A program made the position numbers and the translations under genes. DNA of 64,000 bases from Cylicocyclus nassatus. Its lineage: Eukaryota > Nematoda > Chromadorea > Rhabditida > Strongylidae. Shown here piece after piece: positions 1-11,926 of this stretch. The notes under the pieces were generated by a model that saw only the letters and a list, made by a program, of their open reading frames with translations, was not told the DNA's origin and did no database searches. The stretch lies in contig CATQJL010000112.1 in the NCBI GenBank assembly GCA_958299035.1, positions 48,318,941 through 48,382,940 on the forward strand, in the 5' to 3' direction. Numbering within the stretch: the stretch's first letter is position 1; every line of letters begins with the position of its first letter.

Positions 1-495
1 TGAATTCAGATGCCAATCACTTCCGTTGGAAAGACGCCAAATACCTTGAATAGGTATTAAGAAAGAAACCCCTCCTTTTCAGCTCTTTACTACTATATAC
101 AAGTCGTGCAAGGTTTTCGAATCTTTCATGTGATTTGGTGAAACCGCTATTGGCTGATATACGCTGAATTCTTCTGTTCTGTTTTGGTAGGCAAAATTGA
201 TGCAATCTACTTCGTATATGTAAGCATGAAAATTATCAAAACTTGATAACCAACAACATCAATTTAATATCCCGGAATGGTGTGATTTTGCAGTTTCTAC
301 GGTAGATCTCCAAGATCAACTTTATTTACTGCCTAAATGGGGATCCCGTACTTAAGGGAAAGTAAAATTACACATCAGTAAGTGCCGAAAAAGAGTTTCT
401 TGTAATGTGTAACTGAGAACTAATTTGCTCACTATAAAGAAGCCATTGTTCGGATTTGCCAAGCAAAACTCAAGTCAATATTTTTTCTAGCTTAC

Positions 496-601
496 CTGTC
501 CCTTTGGCGTTGCACCTTTCCTTCAGCATCCAATTCTCTTGCCAGGTAATCTTTCCCGCGTATGCTGCTTGAAGCAGATAAAGCAACCAAAGTATGGTCA
601 T
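496..601 (-). CDS. Exon 1 of protease copy A (signal-peptide exon; gene continues off the left edge)
   Basis: First coding exon of a secreted trypsin-like protease, the third paralogue of the genes at 18,443-21,634 and 53,743-58,037. The ATG is the complement of bases 599-601. The exon encodes about 35 residues starting MTILWLLYLLQAAYA, a hydrophobic signal peptide ending near the AYA-G cleavage-like site, followed by GKITWQENW and a Cys in ERC. It ends in phase 1 with a GTAAG donor (complement of 491-495). Its length is 106 nt, identical to exon 1 of copy B, and the donor phase is the same. Catalytic exons would lie left of base 1 and are not visible. The start is supported by alignment with both paralogues. 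Function is inferred entirely from those paralogues. Confidence 0.75.
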
Positions 602-968
602 CTGAAGAGTTTCACATTCCATTGATCGCGTCTTGATCCAGTATAAAAATAAATCAAACGTATACTCTCTTAGCTAACGTAAGAGGAGATCTTTTTTTTT
701 AAATTTTTTTTGAATTTTCTAGTTGAAGTGACTCAGTTACAAATTAAGCGAATGTTTCCAAAAATCTGGCTCTCCAACATCTTATTACTATAAGAGAAAT
801 ATTTATCTACATCGAACAACCTATTGATGTTTTTCGTTTTGCAGAAAGTATTAGCTAGAGACACAGCATTTACTCCAAAAGTGGGAGGCCATGACTATGG
901 AAGGCAAAAGGCGAGCTTGAACGCTTGAAATGAGGTCGTGGAAGTGATGGTCATGTAAGATACTGTGT

Positions 969-982
969 GGCTTTTATACGGT
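969..982 (-). promoter_or_regulatory. TATA box candidate upstream of protease copy A
   Basis: On the minus strand this reads CCGTATAAAAGCC. The same motif occurs upstream of copy B (22,190-22,203) and copy C (60,924-60,937) within about 300 bp of high three-way similarity (about 940-1,260, 22,180-22,480 and 60,890-61,200). It lies about 370 bp before the ATG of copy A, so a 5' UTR intron or trans-splicing would be needed if it is the true core promoter. Confidence 0.4.
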
Positions 983-1554
983 TTTTTGACTCATTTTTAA
1001 TATTCTTTTCTCATTTCATTCCCCAAAAAATGTCGAAAGCAATGCTTCCACGGATTAATCACCAAACAAAACTTTTGCTAGCTATCTTAGCTATTCAGAT
1101 GTACATCATATGGTCATATTTCAGCGTTCTCTCGTTGTCTGATCTCTCATCAGCGACGAAGAATATTGTGTTTCAACTCTTCCAATATATGCATTGAATC
1201 ATGAGCTTCAAAAACATCTGATGGAGGACTAATCATACCAAGATGTTCACCTTTTCTCGCTCAACCATTATTACATTCGTCATCTTCTTCATGATATCAT
1301 ATGCTTGAAAATCTGCATCATTGTAACACACTGCCATTCTTCCGTTTGTATCACCTGGAACATCAGAATATTGTGATGTGTGCTGAGTGCTTGCGCCTGA
1401 ATACTATCTGGATATAACCTTTGAGCCTATTATTCAGGAATCGAATTGCTTTTCCAACCTTAGCGTTCGATGAAATTTCAGGCTTTGAGTAGGAATGTAG
1501 TGTTGAATCTTCAGGGTCATAAGCAGCCACTTGAATCTGAAGCTTCTAACAAGG

Positions 1555-1970
1555 AAGGTTCATTTAGTCGAAGTGGCCTTTTCAAATGAGTCCTACACTG
1601 CTTTTCATTATCTGCAAGCACTTCAAGCACTTCAGGACGCCGAGTTGTAAGTGTTTTTTGGAGCAAGAAATGAACGCAGACTCTGGATAAAATTAACCTT
1701 TACGGTTTTTTCAGCGCTCAAGAAGAGCAGTGTTGAGTATCATTGTGTTAGAAAGCAGTAGCCTGGCGAATGAGTGCTCTGATGATTGACACTGGGTCAT
1801 TTAAGCAATTCTGGACGGTTTTGTTCGAGTTGGGCACACATTTTTCGAGCCCAAAAACGCTCATAACTTGACGTCTAGAAGCGGATGATAAAGACTTAGA
1901 ACCATCCTTCATTACTTTCCAAAGTGGTGTAGGAGTCACATAAAAGGGCCACTTCTACTAAACGGACCTT
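1555..1970. mobile_element. Foldback (palindromic) element, about 415 bp
   Basis: The left end (GGTTCATTTAGTCGAAGTGG) and the right end are imperfect inverted repeats of at least 45 bp, and similarity continues inward. No coding frame is credible; the 63-codon minus frame inside it is a by-product. Target duplication not resolved. Confidence 0.5.
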
Positions 1971-4379
1971 TCTTGTAAATAAGCTATTTTATAGGCTTCG
2001 TTGCATGATTTACGTCTCAAAAAGAAGGGCGCTGAGTCGCAGCCTTGTGAGCACACCGTCTTGCTTCAAACTATGAATCGAAACTGTTTCAAGAAACGCT
2101 CGCAGGTAGTCATTCTTGCTGATTGCAAATCTATGATGGATTGACTATCAATAAATGAGCAACTCACAGGATCTAACGACTCACTAAGTAAAATCCTTTC
2201 ACTGCTCAACATCCCATCTATCAGATCTTAAACGGCCAACAAAAGTTAGGAGTCAATGCGAAATAACAACGGGTGACAAAATCAAAAACGACATCTCACC
2301 ATAAAAAATTCCGACCACACTACAGAAAGTAAATGCGGCATTGATGCTTATCATTATCAGCATGAGTGGTTCAAAGAAATTAGTCTGACACAGGGCTATA
2401 GGAGTACAGAAAACCAAAAAATTGCCAGCACTTGTAGAAACTTCCTAATAATAAAAATATTTCTTCCTTAACACCCAGGCCTTTATTCGCTGTTTGTTTG
2501 TTCTGGCGAAAGGTGACAGGCTAGTTTTTTACTCTAGCAATGTTTTCGTCACTCACCCAGGCTTTGACACACGTTTACGTGTATGAAATAAATAAATAAA
2601 ATAAATAAACTTTGAGGCCCGGTTTCAAACTTGTTACCCTTTGATTAGCCACTCCACTGGACCGCACCAGAACCTCGTCACAGCCAAATTTGAGAAGAGG
2701 GCGCACTGCTTCTGAGAACCTTGTCTCGACAAGGGTATTTTCTTGACAATTAAGGTTCACTTGTAAAATCGTGACGAGGACGTGACCTGCGGTCTTTGCG
2801 CCCAGAGGGGCATAACATCCTTATACAGAAAGGTATCACCTCAACGCTCAGCACTGTCACCTCCAATGTCCAAGTACTATCATGCTTAAGCAGAGATGCA
2901 GTCGAGTAGAGATTTAAACCAAGATAATGCGGTTAACGGAAGGGGCTGCGTGCCGCGCCGTTCCGCCATTGTCACGATTTTTCGAATGTCCTATACAGTC
3001 TAACAGCTTGTTAGTTGGATTCCTGACACCAGTCTAATTACATGACGCGGCAAAAAATTTGATCCTTCTCGCAAACTTCACACTGGGCTACCTATCCCTT
3101 ACCTCCTTACAATTCACACGTAATTGAAGCAGAACGTATGCAACGGCTGTGTCTCTGCATTTCTTCGTTCTCATCCACACTTTATCTGGTGGTCTTCAAG
3201 TAAAACTCATTTTTGTTTTTCATAGCGACGTAAACAGCAATTCGTGGAAACTGTTCTCCAGGGTGGCTTCCAAGAAGCTCATCTTTTCTTATGCCCTTCA
3301 TATGTTTCGAACGAGCAGATGCAAATGCGATGAAAATGAAAATCAAAAAAAATTTAGCACTCATACTGAACCAGCTGGCATCCCGGGTTTCAACCCGTTC
3401 TGGAACCAGCCCATCGTGCTTGATCTCTTATGTGGCAAAATGAGCCCTTCGTTTGATCTCTACTCGTTTCTCTTCACAACGTCCTTACCATAGCTTAATG
3501 ATCAGCAGATCAAAATGAGCTTTACCGCACATCCTTCATGACTATGGGAAATGCGCACAAACACACAAATACACAAATTTTCTGCTTTATATATAGAGAT
3601 GGTAAATTTTGGAAAATTAGCATTTTTCGAAAGTAACTTATTGTAAGTCTGTCTGAAATAAATTGGCTAATTTCACGGGATTATCATACTGTGCTCAACT
3701 ACAATCTTTTGTAAATTGCTGCTGAATATCTCTGTTCTTTTAAAGTGGAGAAAATTTGCTTCAGTTCTCTCCTCGATAAATAACGACAGAGTCAAACAGC
3801 TAGTAAGAAATGGTGTTCAGATTTCCACTTGCACAATATCAAATTGAGTTAGTTCTATGCCTAGTGATTGATTTGCTATACATTTTCCCATACTTTCTCA
3901 AATCGCTTACCGATCTCATCGGTGGCTGCAAGCTTGCTAGTTTTGAATATTCTCAGTCCACAAACAATATGGATCACAAGCAAACTCAACTGTTTTTTCT
4001 TCTGATCAGAAAGGCTAAGTTGCTGCAGAGGAGGAAGGGTTTACATTTTCTGTCGTTTTCGGATGCCGCATAAGTTGGTGTTGCTCAGAAATCTGTGTAG
4101 GAGCACCTCGTTGAGCAAGATCCGACACGCTCTCGTCAACTTGAAACTGTGCGCCTGGCATTTGAGATTCGTTCATGGTGGATGAGCATTTATCAAGCCG
4201 CCAGCACTAGCATTTTATGTATACTATAAAACTATAAAATACGAGAAAAAAATCTCGCAACGCATGAGGACTGAAGTTGCTAACCAGAATGTCAAACATA
4301 AGAAACTCCTGCGCATCGTACCCATGCAATTAGTAATCTTTTATAACTACTGTTTTGGAAGTGATTGAGTTAGCTTTAC
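1971..4379. other. Stretch without recognisable genes
   Basis: AT-rich sequence with short open frames that match no family I recognise. A segment at about 2,760-2,880 resembles the reverse complement of about 43,985-44,100 (shared core GCGCAAAGACCGCAG), so at least one dispersed repeat is present. The 114-codon plus frame at 3,149-3,493 starts with a weak hydrophobic stretch but has no homologue in the other units and no convincing splice context. Confidence 0.4.
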
Positions 4380-4828
4380 CAGGGAAGGATCCTTGGTCAA
4401 AGGTGGCCTTGACAGATGTGATGGATATATTTTGAAGGGCATCGAACTCTGATTCCAAGTCTGTCCTCCCCATTGCGGAGCGCCTTTAGGCAAGTAATTA
4501 TGTAAGTTTTGGGGCAAATCTGAAGGCTTGGGAAGAATTATGGGTGTTCCCCGTAAGTTTGAATGGAGCAGCGTTGTCTGTTAAATCACTCCCATGAAAA
4601 GAATTTCTGTCTGCTATACCCGTAATCAGCACTAGTCCATCTGTGAATTTTGCAGGGGTTACAGAAATTTTACTCTCGCCGCGCCTTCAATTTTTTTGCT
4701 CTCAAAACCGCTCATGTGCTGAGGTGCTCCGCAGATAAGGAAGACAGGTTTGGAATTAGCGTTCGATGCCCTTCAGGGTTACAGGCGACTCACCTTGAAG
4801 GACCACTTCGACCAATGATTTTTCCCTT
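4380..4828. mobile_element. Foldback element, about 450 bp
   Basis: Long imperfect inverted repeat: the left arm from 4,380 (GGCATCGAACTCTGATTCC inside it) pairs with the right arm ending near 4,828. The inner motif, GATTCCAA followed by TCTG and a GCGGA-type box, is shared with the foldbacks at 26,025-26,515 and 37,212-37,672, suggesting one non-autonomous family. Confidence 0.5.
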
Positions 4829-5058
4829 GTCAAAAGAACAAACTTTTTTCGCCGGCAAAACCTTGTAAAATAAGGAAAAACATGCATATAAATATTATAT
4901 CTTTTCACTTTTAGGCAGCCGATTAATCTATTTTCATTGGTAAACTTGAGAATTACGGTACCTGTGGCCAACTGCTCCCTTGCTTCATCTCTTCCATGCG
5001 AGATCATGAGAGTCAAAAGCAAACTACATAAAGTACTTCTTACAGCGGCGGAGGCCTT

Positions 5059-5245
5059 AGGCCCCTCGGACAGAGTTCACGCGATTTGATCGCCGTGATT
5101 CACTCGCTACAGGACAATTGTTATGAGTTCACCGCATGTCGATTGTGATACCTTTCCAGCTCGAATTTTTTGAATGTAAGATGAAAATGAATGAAATCGG
5201 CGATTAAATCGCGACGATCAAATCGCGTGAGCTCTGTCCGAAGCC
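5059..5245. mobile_element. Small palindromic MITE, AGGCC-TCGG family, copy 1
   Basis: Ends are inverted repeats containing GCGATTTGATCG near each terminus, with GGACAGAG next to the ends. The same design occurs at 36,438-36,681. About 187 bp, no coding capacity. Confidence 0.55.
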
Positions 5246-7391
5246 TTCGGGTAACGATTTTTGCCTTCTTGTTTTTTATGCATGAAACTGAGTTTCCAAA
5301 AAAACGTAAGTGCTCTACCTAGAAAATTAGGTTTTTTCGAGACAAATTTGCTTCTGTTGTAATGAAACAGATAAGAATGAGGTAAACAAGGTAAATTTTT
5401 TCTTTATACGTTGAATTTCCTGCGTAATACAAAGAATGGGATGTTCAAGAATCAAAGTGTATTTGAGAAATTCTCCTTGCCATGTCAAAAAATCACAGCG
5501 GCGACAGAACTCGATTTCTGACCAGAGGACAACTATAAGGACTCGATTGCTATGTGTACCATGGCCGGGTACTGGTCTCAATTACCCATTTAATACAAAC
5601 TTGAAAGCAACGGATGTATTACATATTAGGTTAATCCGAGAGTTTCGTTGCACCATTTTCAAAGGGTGTAGAATCTGAAACTGTGCAAGAAAATCCAAAA
5701 TATTTTGTCATAAGCTTGCTGACCTCCTCTTCCTAATTGAGCAAAGTTTGTGCTGGTCGAATTTTTCTATGAAAAGTTGTGATTTCGAGACTGCTAAATC
5801 AGCAGAAAACGGGATAATTTATTATTTTTTCCGGATTTTTCTTAAAAACATAACTTTCACTAAAAAATCCGATCGGCACAGACTTTACTCAATCAGAAGG
5901 AGGAGAGCAGAAAATTTATAGTGCTGGCTTTTTTGAATTTCATTTCACATTTTAGATTTTCAAATGGCCTGCCCCAAATTACCGACCTTTGAAAATCTCC
6001 TTTTTCCATTTTTATCTGCATGTAAAGCTTGTTTCAGAGTGGCCAAGATGTCTTTAGAAACTGCATGGCTTATTCTAACAAAAGTAATGCCAAAGGAATA
6101 TTGCGGAAGGAAGGGGTCAAGTTTTCTATTTGAAACGGTGCGACAGATGGTCCAAATTTATAAAATTTGGTGGAAACTTTACTATTACCCAAGAATCAGT
6201 GGCGTACCGAGGAGGAGGAGCAGGGATGTTTCGGCATAACAACTCCCATTTTTGATGGAGTTATGCTGGATCTTTGCACTATCAAAAATAACAAGGCATT
6301 GCTGATGACCAGCTCAGTTTGCTTTCCATACTGAATCGAACGTCAAAGAAGCTTTGTCGGTTTTGCTCATCATTCTCCGAGAAATACACTAGACTGATTC
6401 AATACTTTTAGCCAAAATTTACAAGACTTATGTCTTGCCACTCTTGGAATATGCGTCTACACTCTGGATCCTTTTAGGGTAATATGTAGTGGAACAGCTT
6501 GATTTTCTGAAGATTTCTAAAGTTTCCTGATCAACCATAAATAACCAGCAATGTAAACATCTTTGTATGAAGTGACGCAGCACCTCACTACCAGCCTTTT
6601 AGCGCTTCGAAGAAATCACACAAAGCTTTTCGAATGCAATCCGAGTTTGCGCTGCACTTTCCACCCTGCACATTTGACACATCATTCAAAAGAGCTATCC
6701 AAAATCTTTCTGCTGGTTACTCAAATGTATAGAATTTCCTCATCAGTCTGCGTAAAAGAGGCTTATTAGAAAACGTGCGATATATAATACAATACCACTC
6801 TCAGAACGTGCAAATTCCCGGAATTCCGCGACATTCACGGACATTTTGCACATTCTGAGAGTGGCATTGTATGGCGCAAATTTTTGGACTAAAACCGTGT
6901 TTTGGCCCAAAGCCCTCTAAAAACGACAAAAGCCGAGGTGAGTTGCATATGCTTAGATAGAGCACAAGAAGCTCTATAAAATGCCAACCATCAAAGGTGA
7001 GCTCATTCAATTACTTTAATGAGAGAATAATGTCTTCTAATGCTCGATGTTATACCTCTTGTTGTACAGCTTCGGGATAGGCTATCGTGGATTCGTTGAC
7101 AGTTTACCCATCGTACCCAGTTATTTTTGGTAGACTTACTTGTTTTAGACTGTGCTGCTTGAAATACGAAATGACTTGAAGACTATTTGATTTTAGACCT
7201 TCAACATAACGCGATGCGACCGTGCCCAGTATAGACCTCGATCAAAGGGTTTATATATACTGACATCCGCCAAAACTACTGCATCCAAATGACTTTTCTT
7301 GTTTGACTGCATTTATCCTCTTGGTGCCCCATCACTTTTAGATCACTCTTCTATTTTTTTGAATAGAACATCTATCAACTTTTATAGATGA
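5246..7391. other. Gene-poor stretch with repeat debris
   Basis: No credible coding exon. At 6,199-6,212 there is a lone CAGTGGCGTACCGAGG end, the same terminus as the element at 10,897-11,260. Around 6,791-6,875 a short palindrome has arms containing CCACTCTCAGAA, also present near 28,970. Sequence near 6,950-7,010 resembles parts of the element at 51,526-52,718. Confidence 0.4.
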
Positions 7392-8533
7392 CTAGCTGGC
7401 TTACCCGGCTCCGCCGTATCCGGACCAAACTTGGCACACATACACTTCGGGCCCCGGCGGGTGTCACAGTCCACTTTTCGTTATCGATCGATGTCGATTT
7501 TACCGATTTTTATCGATTTTTTGGCAGAGTTCACCTTCAGGGCTAGGAGTTGGCACAGAGGGGAAGTGAGCATGGGGATTCCGAATACAATATTAGTTTT
7601 CAGAATTATCGATTGCTTTTATTGATTTTATCGACTTTTTGGCAGAGTTCACCTACAGGGCTAGGAGTTGGCACAGGGGGGAAGTGAGCATGGGGATTCC
7701 GAATACAATATTAGTTTTCAGGATCGTCCATTACTTTTATCGATTTTATCGATCTTTTTGCAAAGTTTGACCTGCGGGGCTGGGAGTTTGCACAGAGGGT
7801 AATCGAGCATGCAGATTACGAATGCAATATTAGTTTTCAAGATCGTCCATTACTTTTATCGATTTTATCGATTTTTTGAAAATTTGAGCTAGGGGGCTGG
7901 AATTTGGCACAGGGGTGTTCGAGCATGCTGATCACCCCCCTTGGGGATGATCAGCATGCTCGATTACCCCCCTGTGCCAACTCTCAGCCCCCTAGCTCAA
8001 ACTTTGCAAAAAAATCGATAAAATCGATAAAAGTAATCGATAATCCTGAAAACCAATATTGTATTCGGAATCCCCATGCTCGATTACCCCCCTGTGCGAA
8101 CTCCCAGCCCCGTAGCTCAAACTTTGCAAAAAAATCGATAAAATCGATAAAAGTAATCGATAATCCTGAAAACCAATATTGTATTCGGAATCCCCATGCT
8201 CGATTACCCCCCTATGCCAACTCCCAGCCCCGTAGCTCAAACTTTGCAAAAAAATCGATAAAATCGATAAAAGTAATCGATAATCCTGAAGACCAATATT
8301 GTATTCGGAATCCTCATGCTCGATTACCCCCCTGTGCCAACTCCCAGCCCCGTAGGTGAACTCTGCAAAAAAATCGATAAAAATCGATAAAATCGATATC
8401 GATCGATGACGAAAAGTAGCCTATGACACCCGCCGGGGCCCGTAGTGTATGTGTGCCAAGTTTGGTCCGGATCGGTTCAGAAATGAAATTTTCTATTCGG
8501 AACATACGTACAGACATACAGACAGACAGACAT

Positions 8534-8564
<31 letters not shown>

Positions 8565-8583
8565 TTCAGCTTTATATATAAGA
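7392..8583 (-). mobile_element. Helitron-like non-autonomous element, palindromic interior
   Basis: Read on the minus strand the element starts TCTTATATATAAAGC and ends CCGGGTAAGCCAGCTAG, inserted between A and T. These are the hallmarks of Helitrons: 5' TC, 3' CTAG, A/T target, no target duplication, and a GC-rich hairpin just before the 3' end (here CCGGGC..GCCGG in the related copies). No Rep/helicase frame is present, so it is non-autonomous. The interior is a giant inverted repeat with its axis near 7,947; each arm carries repeated units of about 118-120 bp. A CAGA-type microsatellite lies next to the TC end. Related copies are at 41,997-42,498, 55,540-55,892 and 55,893-56,178. Confidence 0.75.
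7956..8340. repeat. 120-bp tandem repeat inside the Helitron
   Basis: The phrase CATGCTCGATTACCCCCC recurs at exact 120-bp spacing (near 7,955, 8,075, 8,195 and 8,315). Because 120 is divisible by three, an open frame with a 40-residue repeat runs through it on the plus strand (7,904-8,359). This is a consequence of the period, not evidence for a protein. The left arm (about 7,560-7,925) carries inverted versions of the same unit at 118-120 bp spacing. Confidence 0.8.
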
Positions 8584-8958
8584 TTTCCAACTCAACCTAT
8601 CCTTCATCTCTACCTCCATACAGCTAAAACAAACTGCTTTAGATTTGAGCGACTTAGGATATAAACGGATCCGTAAATTTCATATTTTACTTTTGCGACC
8701 GCTGGCTAGAATAAAATTGATTGCAAATGTTGAAAACTCAAACCATGTAGTAATCGTAGCGATAATTTTTTTCCTTTGTCGCTTAGGCAGCAAAATTCCA
8801 TCAATGGTTTAATTTTTGTACGCCACACAGCAAGATTGCAGAGCCTTTTGCCAATTAAGCTGACTTCCAGCTCTGCTGTTTCGGAGAAAAATGTGTACAA
8901 TAAGCCTTTACAAACTCTGAAAATAGTTGAGGTCTACAGGACTCGAGAACTTCTCTTA

Positions 8959-9883
8959 CTAGGCTGTTGCATAAGTTCTGTCCGATTTGAATTTTTGAGT
9001 TTAAAATGTCATAACTTCTTTCAGAGTCAACTTTTTTCCAAGGTCTTAGTTTCTATGTGTTGAGCAGTCCCTTGGCTAAAAAATGCGTATTGAGATCTGC
9101 GCAAATCTTTGTTAAGGAAGAACCAAGAATGCAAAAACTTCGCAGCGTTTTTCTTCGAATCTGTCTTTTTTGACATGGTAACGCTCCCTTATGAAAATTG
9201 ATAGGCATCTTTTCTAATAATGGATGGATAGAGAAATTTTCGTAGATTATTATGCAACATAAAAGAGCCCATAAGGTTTGCGCTGCCGAGAGATTTTTTT
9301 TCACCGAACAAAAAATTAGCCACTTTTTGACCTCGCTTCAGCACATGTGTGCATGCCTATTTATGAACTACGAACGTTTTACAACTGACGTGAGCGCCGA
9401 AAAGGAATTGGTGGATGGGCCCTGTTAGCTCTTGCTTTGCCCTAGCACCTCCAACTTTGAGCTTGTCGATTACTTCTATTCGCAGAAAGTTATTGCTTGT
9501 AAAACATCTATACCAAAGATTTATGTTCGAGGATAAATTTCACTAGCAAGACGTATTCTTCATGGGACCGAACTTCTGCATATACTAGCATTCCATACCC
9601 TTATTCCGAAGCCAATGAAAGAACCTGACTTGAAGGGCGCATTGTGGAGATATCCTCGCAAGGACGTATTTCTAGGGATAGAACGTACCTCGGCCACTTA
9701 GAGATTTTAGGCCTGTGATCTCCGTACACTAAGAATTTTATTGAATTCTGGTATGCTTTAGAAAGCGCAAGGAAAGCACTTTTCAATGGTACCAACCGTA
9801 TCGTATTAGAGATGAAATTCTCTTAAAACAGCTGCTTCAAACATGAGGCAAAAAAATCGGACAGAACTTATGCAACAGCCTAG
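8959..9883. mobile_element. Mariner-type non-autonomous element
   Basis: Terminal inverted repeats CTAGGCTGTTGCATAAGTTC continue identically through about 30 bp at both ends, flanked by TA on each side (8,957-8,958 and 9,884-9,885). The TA duplication and the GGCTGTTGCATAAG-type terminus are typical of mariner elements. Length 925 bp. No transposase motif is readable in any frame, so it is a deletion derivative or decayed copy. Confidence 0.75.
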
Positions 9884-10525
9884 TATTAATTGCGTCTTTC
9901 TTCTCCTTTCGTATGACGGATTCCTGAAAATTTCATTCTTTTCTCCGAGTATAGACTGGCGGAGTATCTCTCGCTTTATAGAAAAGAAGAAAGATGTTTG
10001 GTTCAGCAAGAAAATCGTTTCGATTAAAGACATTGCCACGCTCTAGTTGCTTTTTTGCTCATTTCGCACCTTGAGTGCATATTCTGCTATATGATCTTGG
10101 TCATTGTAAAAAAAAAGGTTTTTAAAGATCCATTATCCATTACTAAATGCGACCAAAAGTGGGAACCGCCGGGTTACGCTTGATTTTTCTCTCTCTCACC
10201 CATTTCATTGGTAGCCATAGTATTCCTGTTTGCCACTATTTTTGTAAGCGGGAACAGCGTTTGTACAGCGATGTGTTTTTGAAATGTTAAATTGATAAAT
10301 GAATGAGTAGATACGTTATAATCTCATATGACTGGGTATCTAGAAGCAAAGTGCGCCAAAAATTAACCGATTTTCAACCGTATAGTTCTGACAACTGCTT
10401 TTTATACAGGGTTGGGGGAAAGTCTTTGAACACGGTATTTTTATCGTTGTCCCGAAACTAGACAACATATTCACATGAAATGAATATATAATGTTTATCA
10501 AACACTCTGTTATATAAAAGTACCT

Positions 10526-11926
10526 TTACATTTCAAAGATCCCTCCTTCGGCGCGAATACAGGCTCGAAGACGCTTGGGAAAGCTGTCCACGGTGGCACG
10601 GAGGTACTCCACGTCGATTTCTTCCCACGCCTTCTGAAGAGCACGACGCAGGGACTCCAAAGTCTTGTGTGGGTGAGCGCAAGCCTTGGCCTCAAGAACT
10701 GACCATACGCTATAGTCGAGGGGATTGAGATCCGGCGAATACGGGGGCCATTCTTCAGGAGTAATGAAGTTCTTTACGTTGCTCTGAAGCCATGCCTGAA
10801 CAACCTTCGCCTTGTGAGCAGGTGCGCTGTCCTGCTGGAAGCACCAATCTCTACCGGAAAAATGGGTATTGGTCCAGGGTAGCAGTACCTTCTTCGCAGT
10901 GGCGTACCGAGGGGGGGGGGCGGGGGGGGCGCGCGCCCCCCCCGAGAACGGGTCGCGAAATTTTTGAAAGTTACTTACATGAGTTATAAAAATGTGCAAA
11001 TGACTTGTTTATTTTTGTAAACAATTAAAATAATTTTAAAAATTTTTTAAAAATTCAAATTAGCCTTATAAAAATTTTTTTTTCGGGGGCGTGGCTGACG
11101 CCACGCCCCCTTTTTCCAAATTTTAGGGATTGGGGGCCCACAAAATTGTTGAGAAGCCCCCCTAAAAATTTTTCGGAGTGCGTGGCTAACGCCACGCACC
11201 TTCATTTGAAAAATTTTTTTGCCGCGCCCCCCCCGAGCCGAAATCCTGGGTACGCCACTGCTTCTTCAGGATGCTATCCAAATACTCAGTAGCGTCTACC
11301 TTGATGCCCTGAGGCACAAAAATCAGCGGCGTCTTGCCGTCGGAAGTGATTGCCGCCCAAACCATCACAGAAGCCGGATGGAGCTTACTTTCCACAAGTC
11401 GACCTTTGCTGTTTGCTTCTTCGAGCGACTTGGATATGATCCTACTGTTTTGGCGATTGAAAACCTGCTCCACTGTGAAAATTTTCTCGTCAGAAAAGAG
11501 GATCGTTCGGTGGCGTGCCTTGGAGAAGCGCTCAAGCAATCGGCGACACCTGTGAAGTCGGGTCAGCTTCATTTTGTCTTGAAGTGCGTGCGTTTTCTGC
11601 ATCCGGTAGAGCTTCATCCCAAGGTTCACTTTCACGATGTCCGAGATGGTCCTACGACTGACGGACAGCTCTGATGCCAGCTCACTCAAGCTCCTTTGCG
11701 GATTACGACGTATGCGTTCTCGGATGATCTTCCGGTTCGCGGCAGTGTTCGCGGTGGCTGGTCTACCGTCCCTAGGACGGTCCTGGGTACTGTTTGTCTC
11801 CTTGAAACGGCGCAGGTTGTACCACACTGTGTTCCGCGGAATTCCGAGTATTTGAGCGATCTGCTTTTGTGACTTCCCTTCCATGTGCATCTTCACGATC
11901 AGCTCGCGCTCTGATTGAGATGGCAT
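10526..11926 (-). pseudogene. DD37D Tc1/mariner transposase split by a 364-bp element
   Basis: Cut-and-paste transposase in two colinear pieces: N-terminal part 11,926 to 11,261 and C-terminal part 10,888 to 10,526. Removing the insert plus one 8-bp target duplication (372 nt, 124 codons) gives one uninterrupted frame of 342 residues, the usual length for the family. Features: N-terminal helix-turn-helix (QKQIAQILGIPRNTVWYNL), a GRPAT linker, a second basic HTH region, first catalytic Asp in FSDEKIF, second Asp in WCFQQDSAPAH, then WPPYSPDLNPLDY with the third Asp 37 residues after the second. That spacing marks the DD37D (maT-like) group rather than DD34E Tc1 or DD34D mariner. No other stop or frameshift is visible, so the insertion is the only inactivating lesion seen. 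As it stands the N-terminal frame runs into the insert and stops at 11,186. Confidence 0.9.
10897..11260. mobile_element. 364-bp GC-rich non-autonomous element nested in the transposase
   Basis: Ends CAGTGGCGTACC and GGTACGCCACTG are inverted repeats. Flanks CTTCTTCG and CTTCTTCA are a 7/8 match, suggesting an 8-bp target duplication (hAT- or P-like). The interior has homopolymer G and C runs and two hairpins, one with stem GGGGGCGTGGC around a TGAC loop (11,086-11,111) and a weaker one near 11,176-11,199. Non-coding. A stray copy of the same end lies at 6,199. Confidence 0.82.

Larger units (their letters stand above)
1..1500 (+). repeat. Segmental duplication unit A (partial)
   Basis: Similarity to units B and C in the same orientation: exon 1 region at 480-610, intron sequence near 270-310, and the upstream region 940-1,380. 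The unit is cut by the window edge. Beyond about 1,400 the similarity fades and a foldback element follows. Confidence 0.6.

Noticed and set aside
967..1197. Conserved plus-strand open frame (also 60,894-61,151)
   Set aside because: Similar in units A and C but broken by stops in unit B (near 22,220-22,260). The region carries a TATA motif for the minus-strand gene, so conservation is better explained by recent duplication and regulation.
7904..8359. 151-residue repetitive protein with 40-residue repeats
   Set aside because: Produced by a 120-bp tandem repeat inside a Helitron; the mirrored arm gives similar frames on the other strand. No sign of selection for protein.
8513..8565. CAGACAGA array considered as a CRISPR or telomere-like repeat
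   Set aside because: Simple 4-bp microsatellite in the subterminal part of Helitron-like elements, seen in several copies.
11219..11674. 151-codon plus-strand frame
   Set aside because: Antisense of the transposase coding region.
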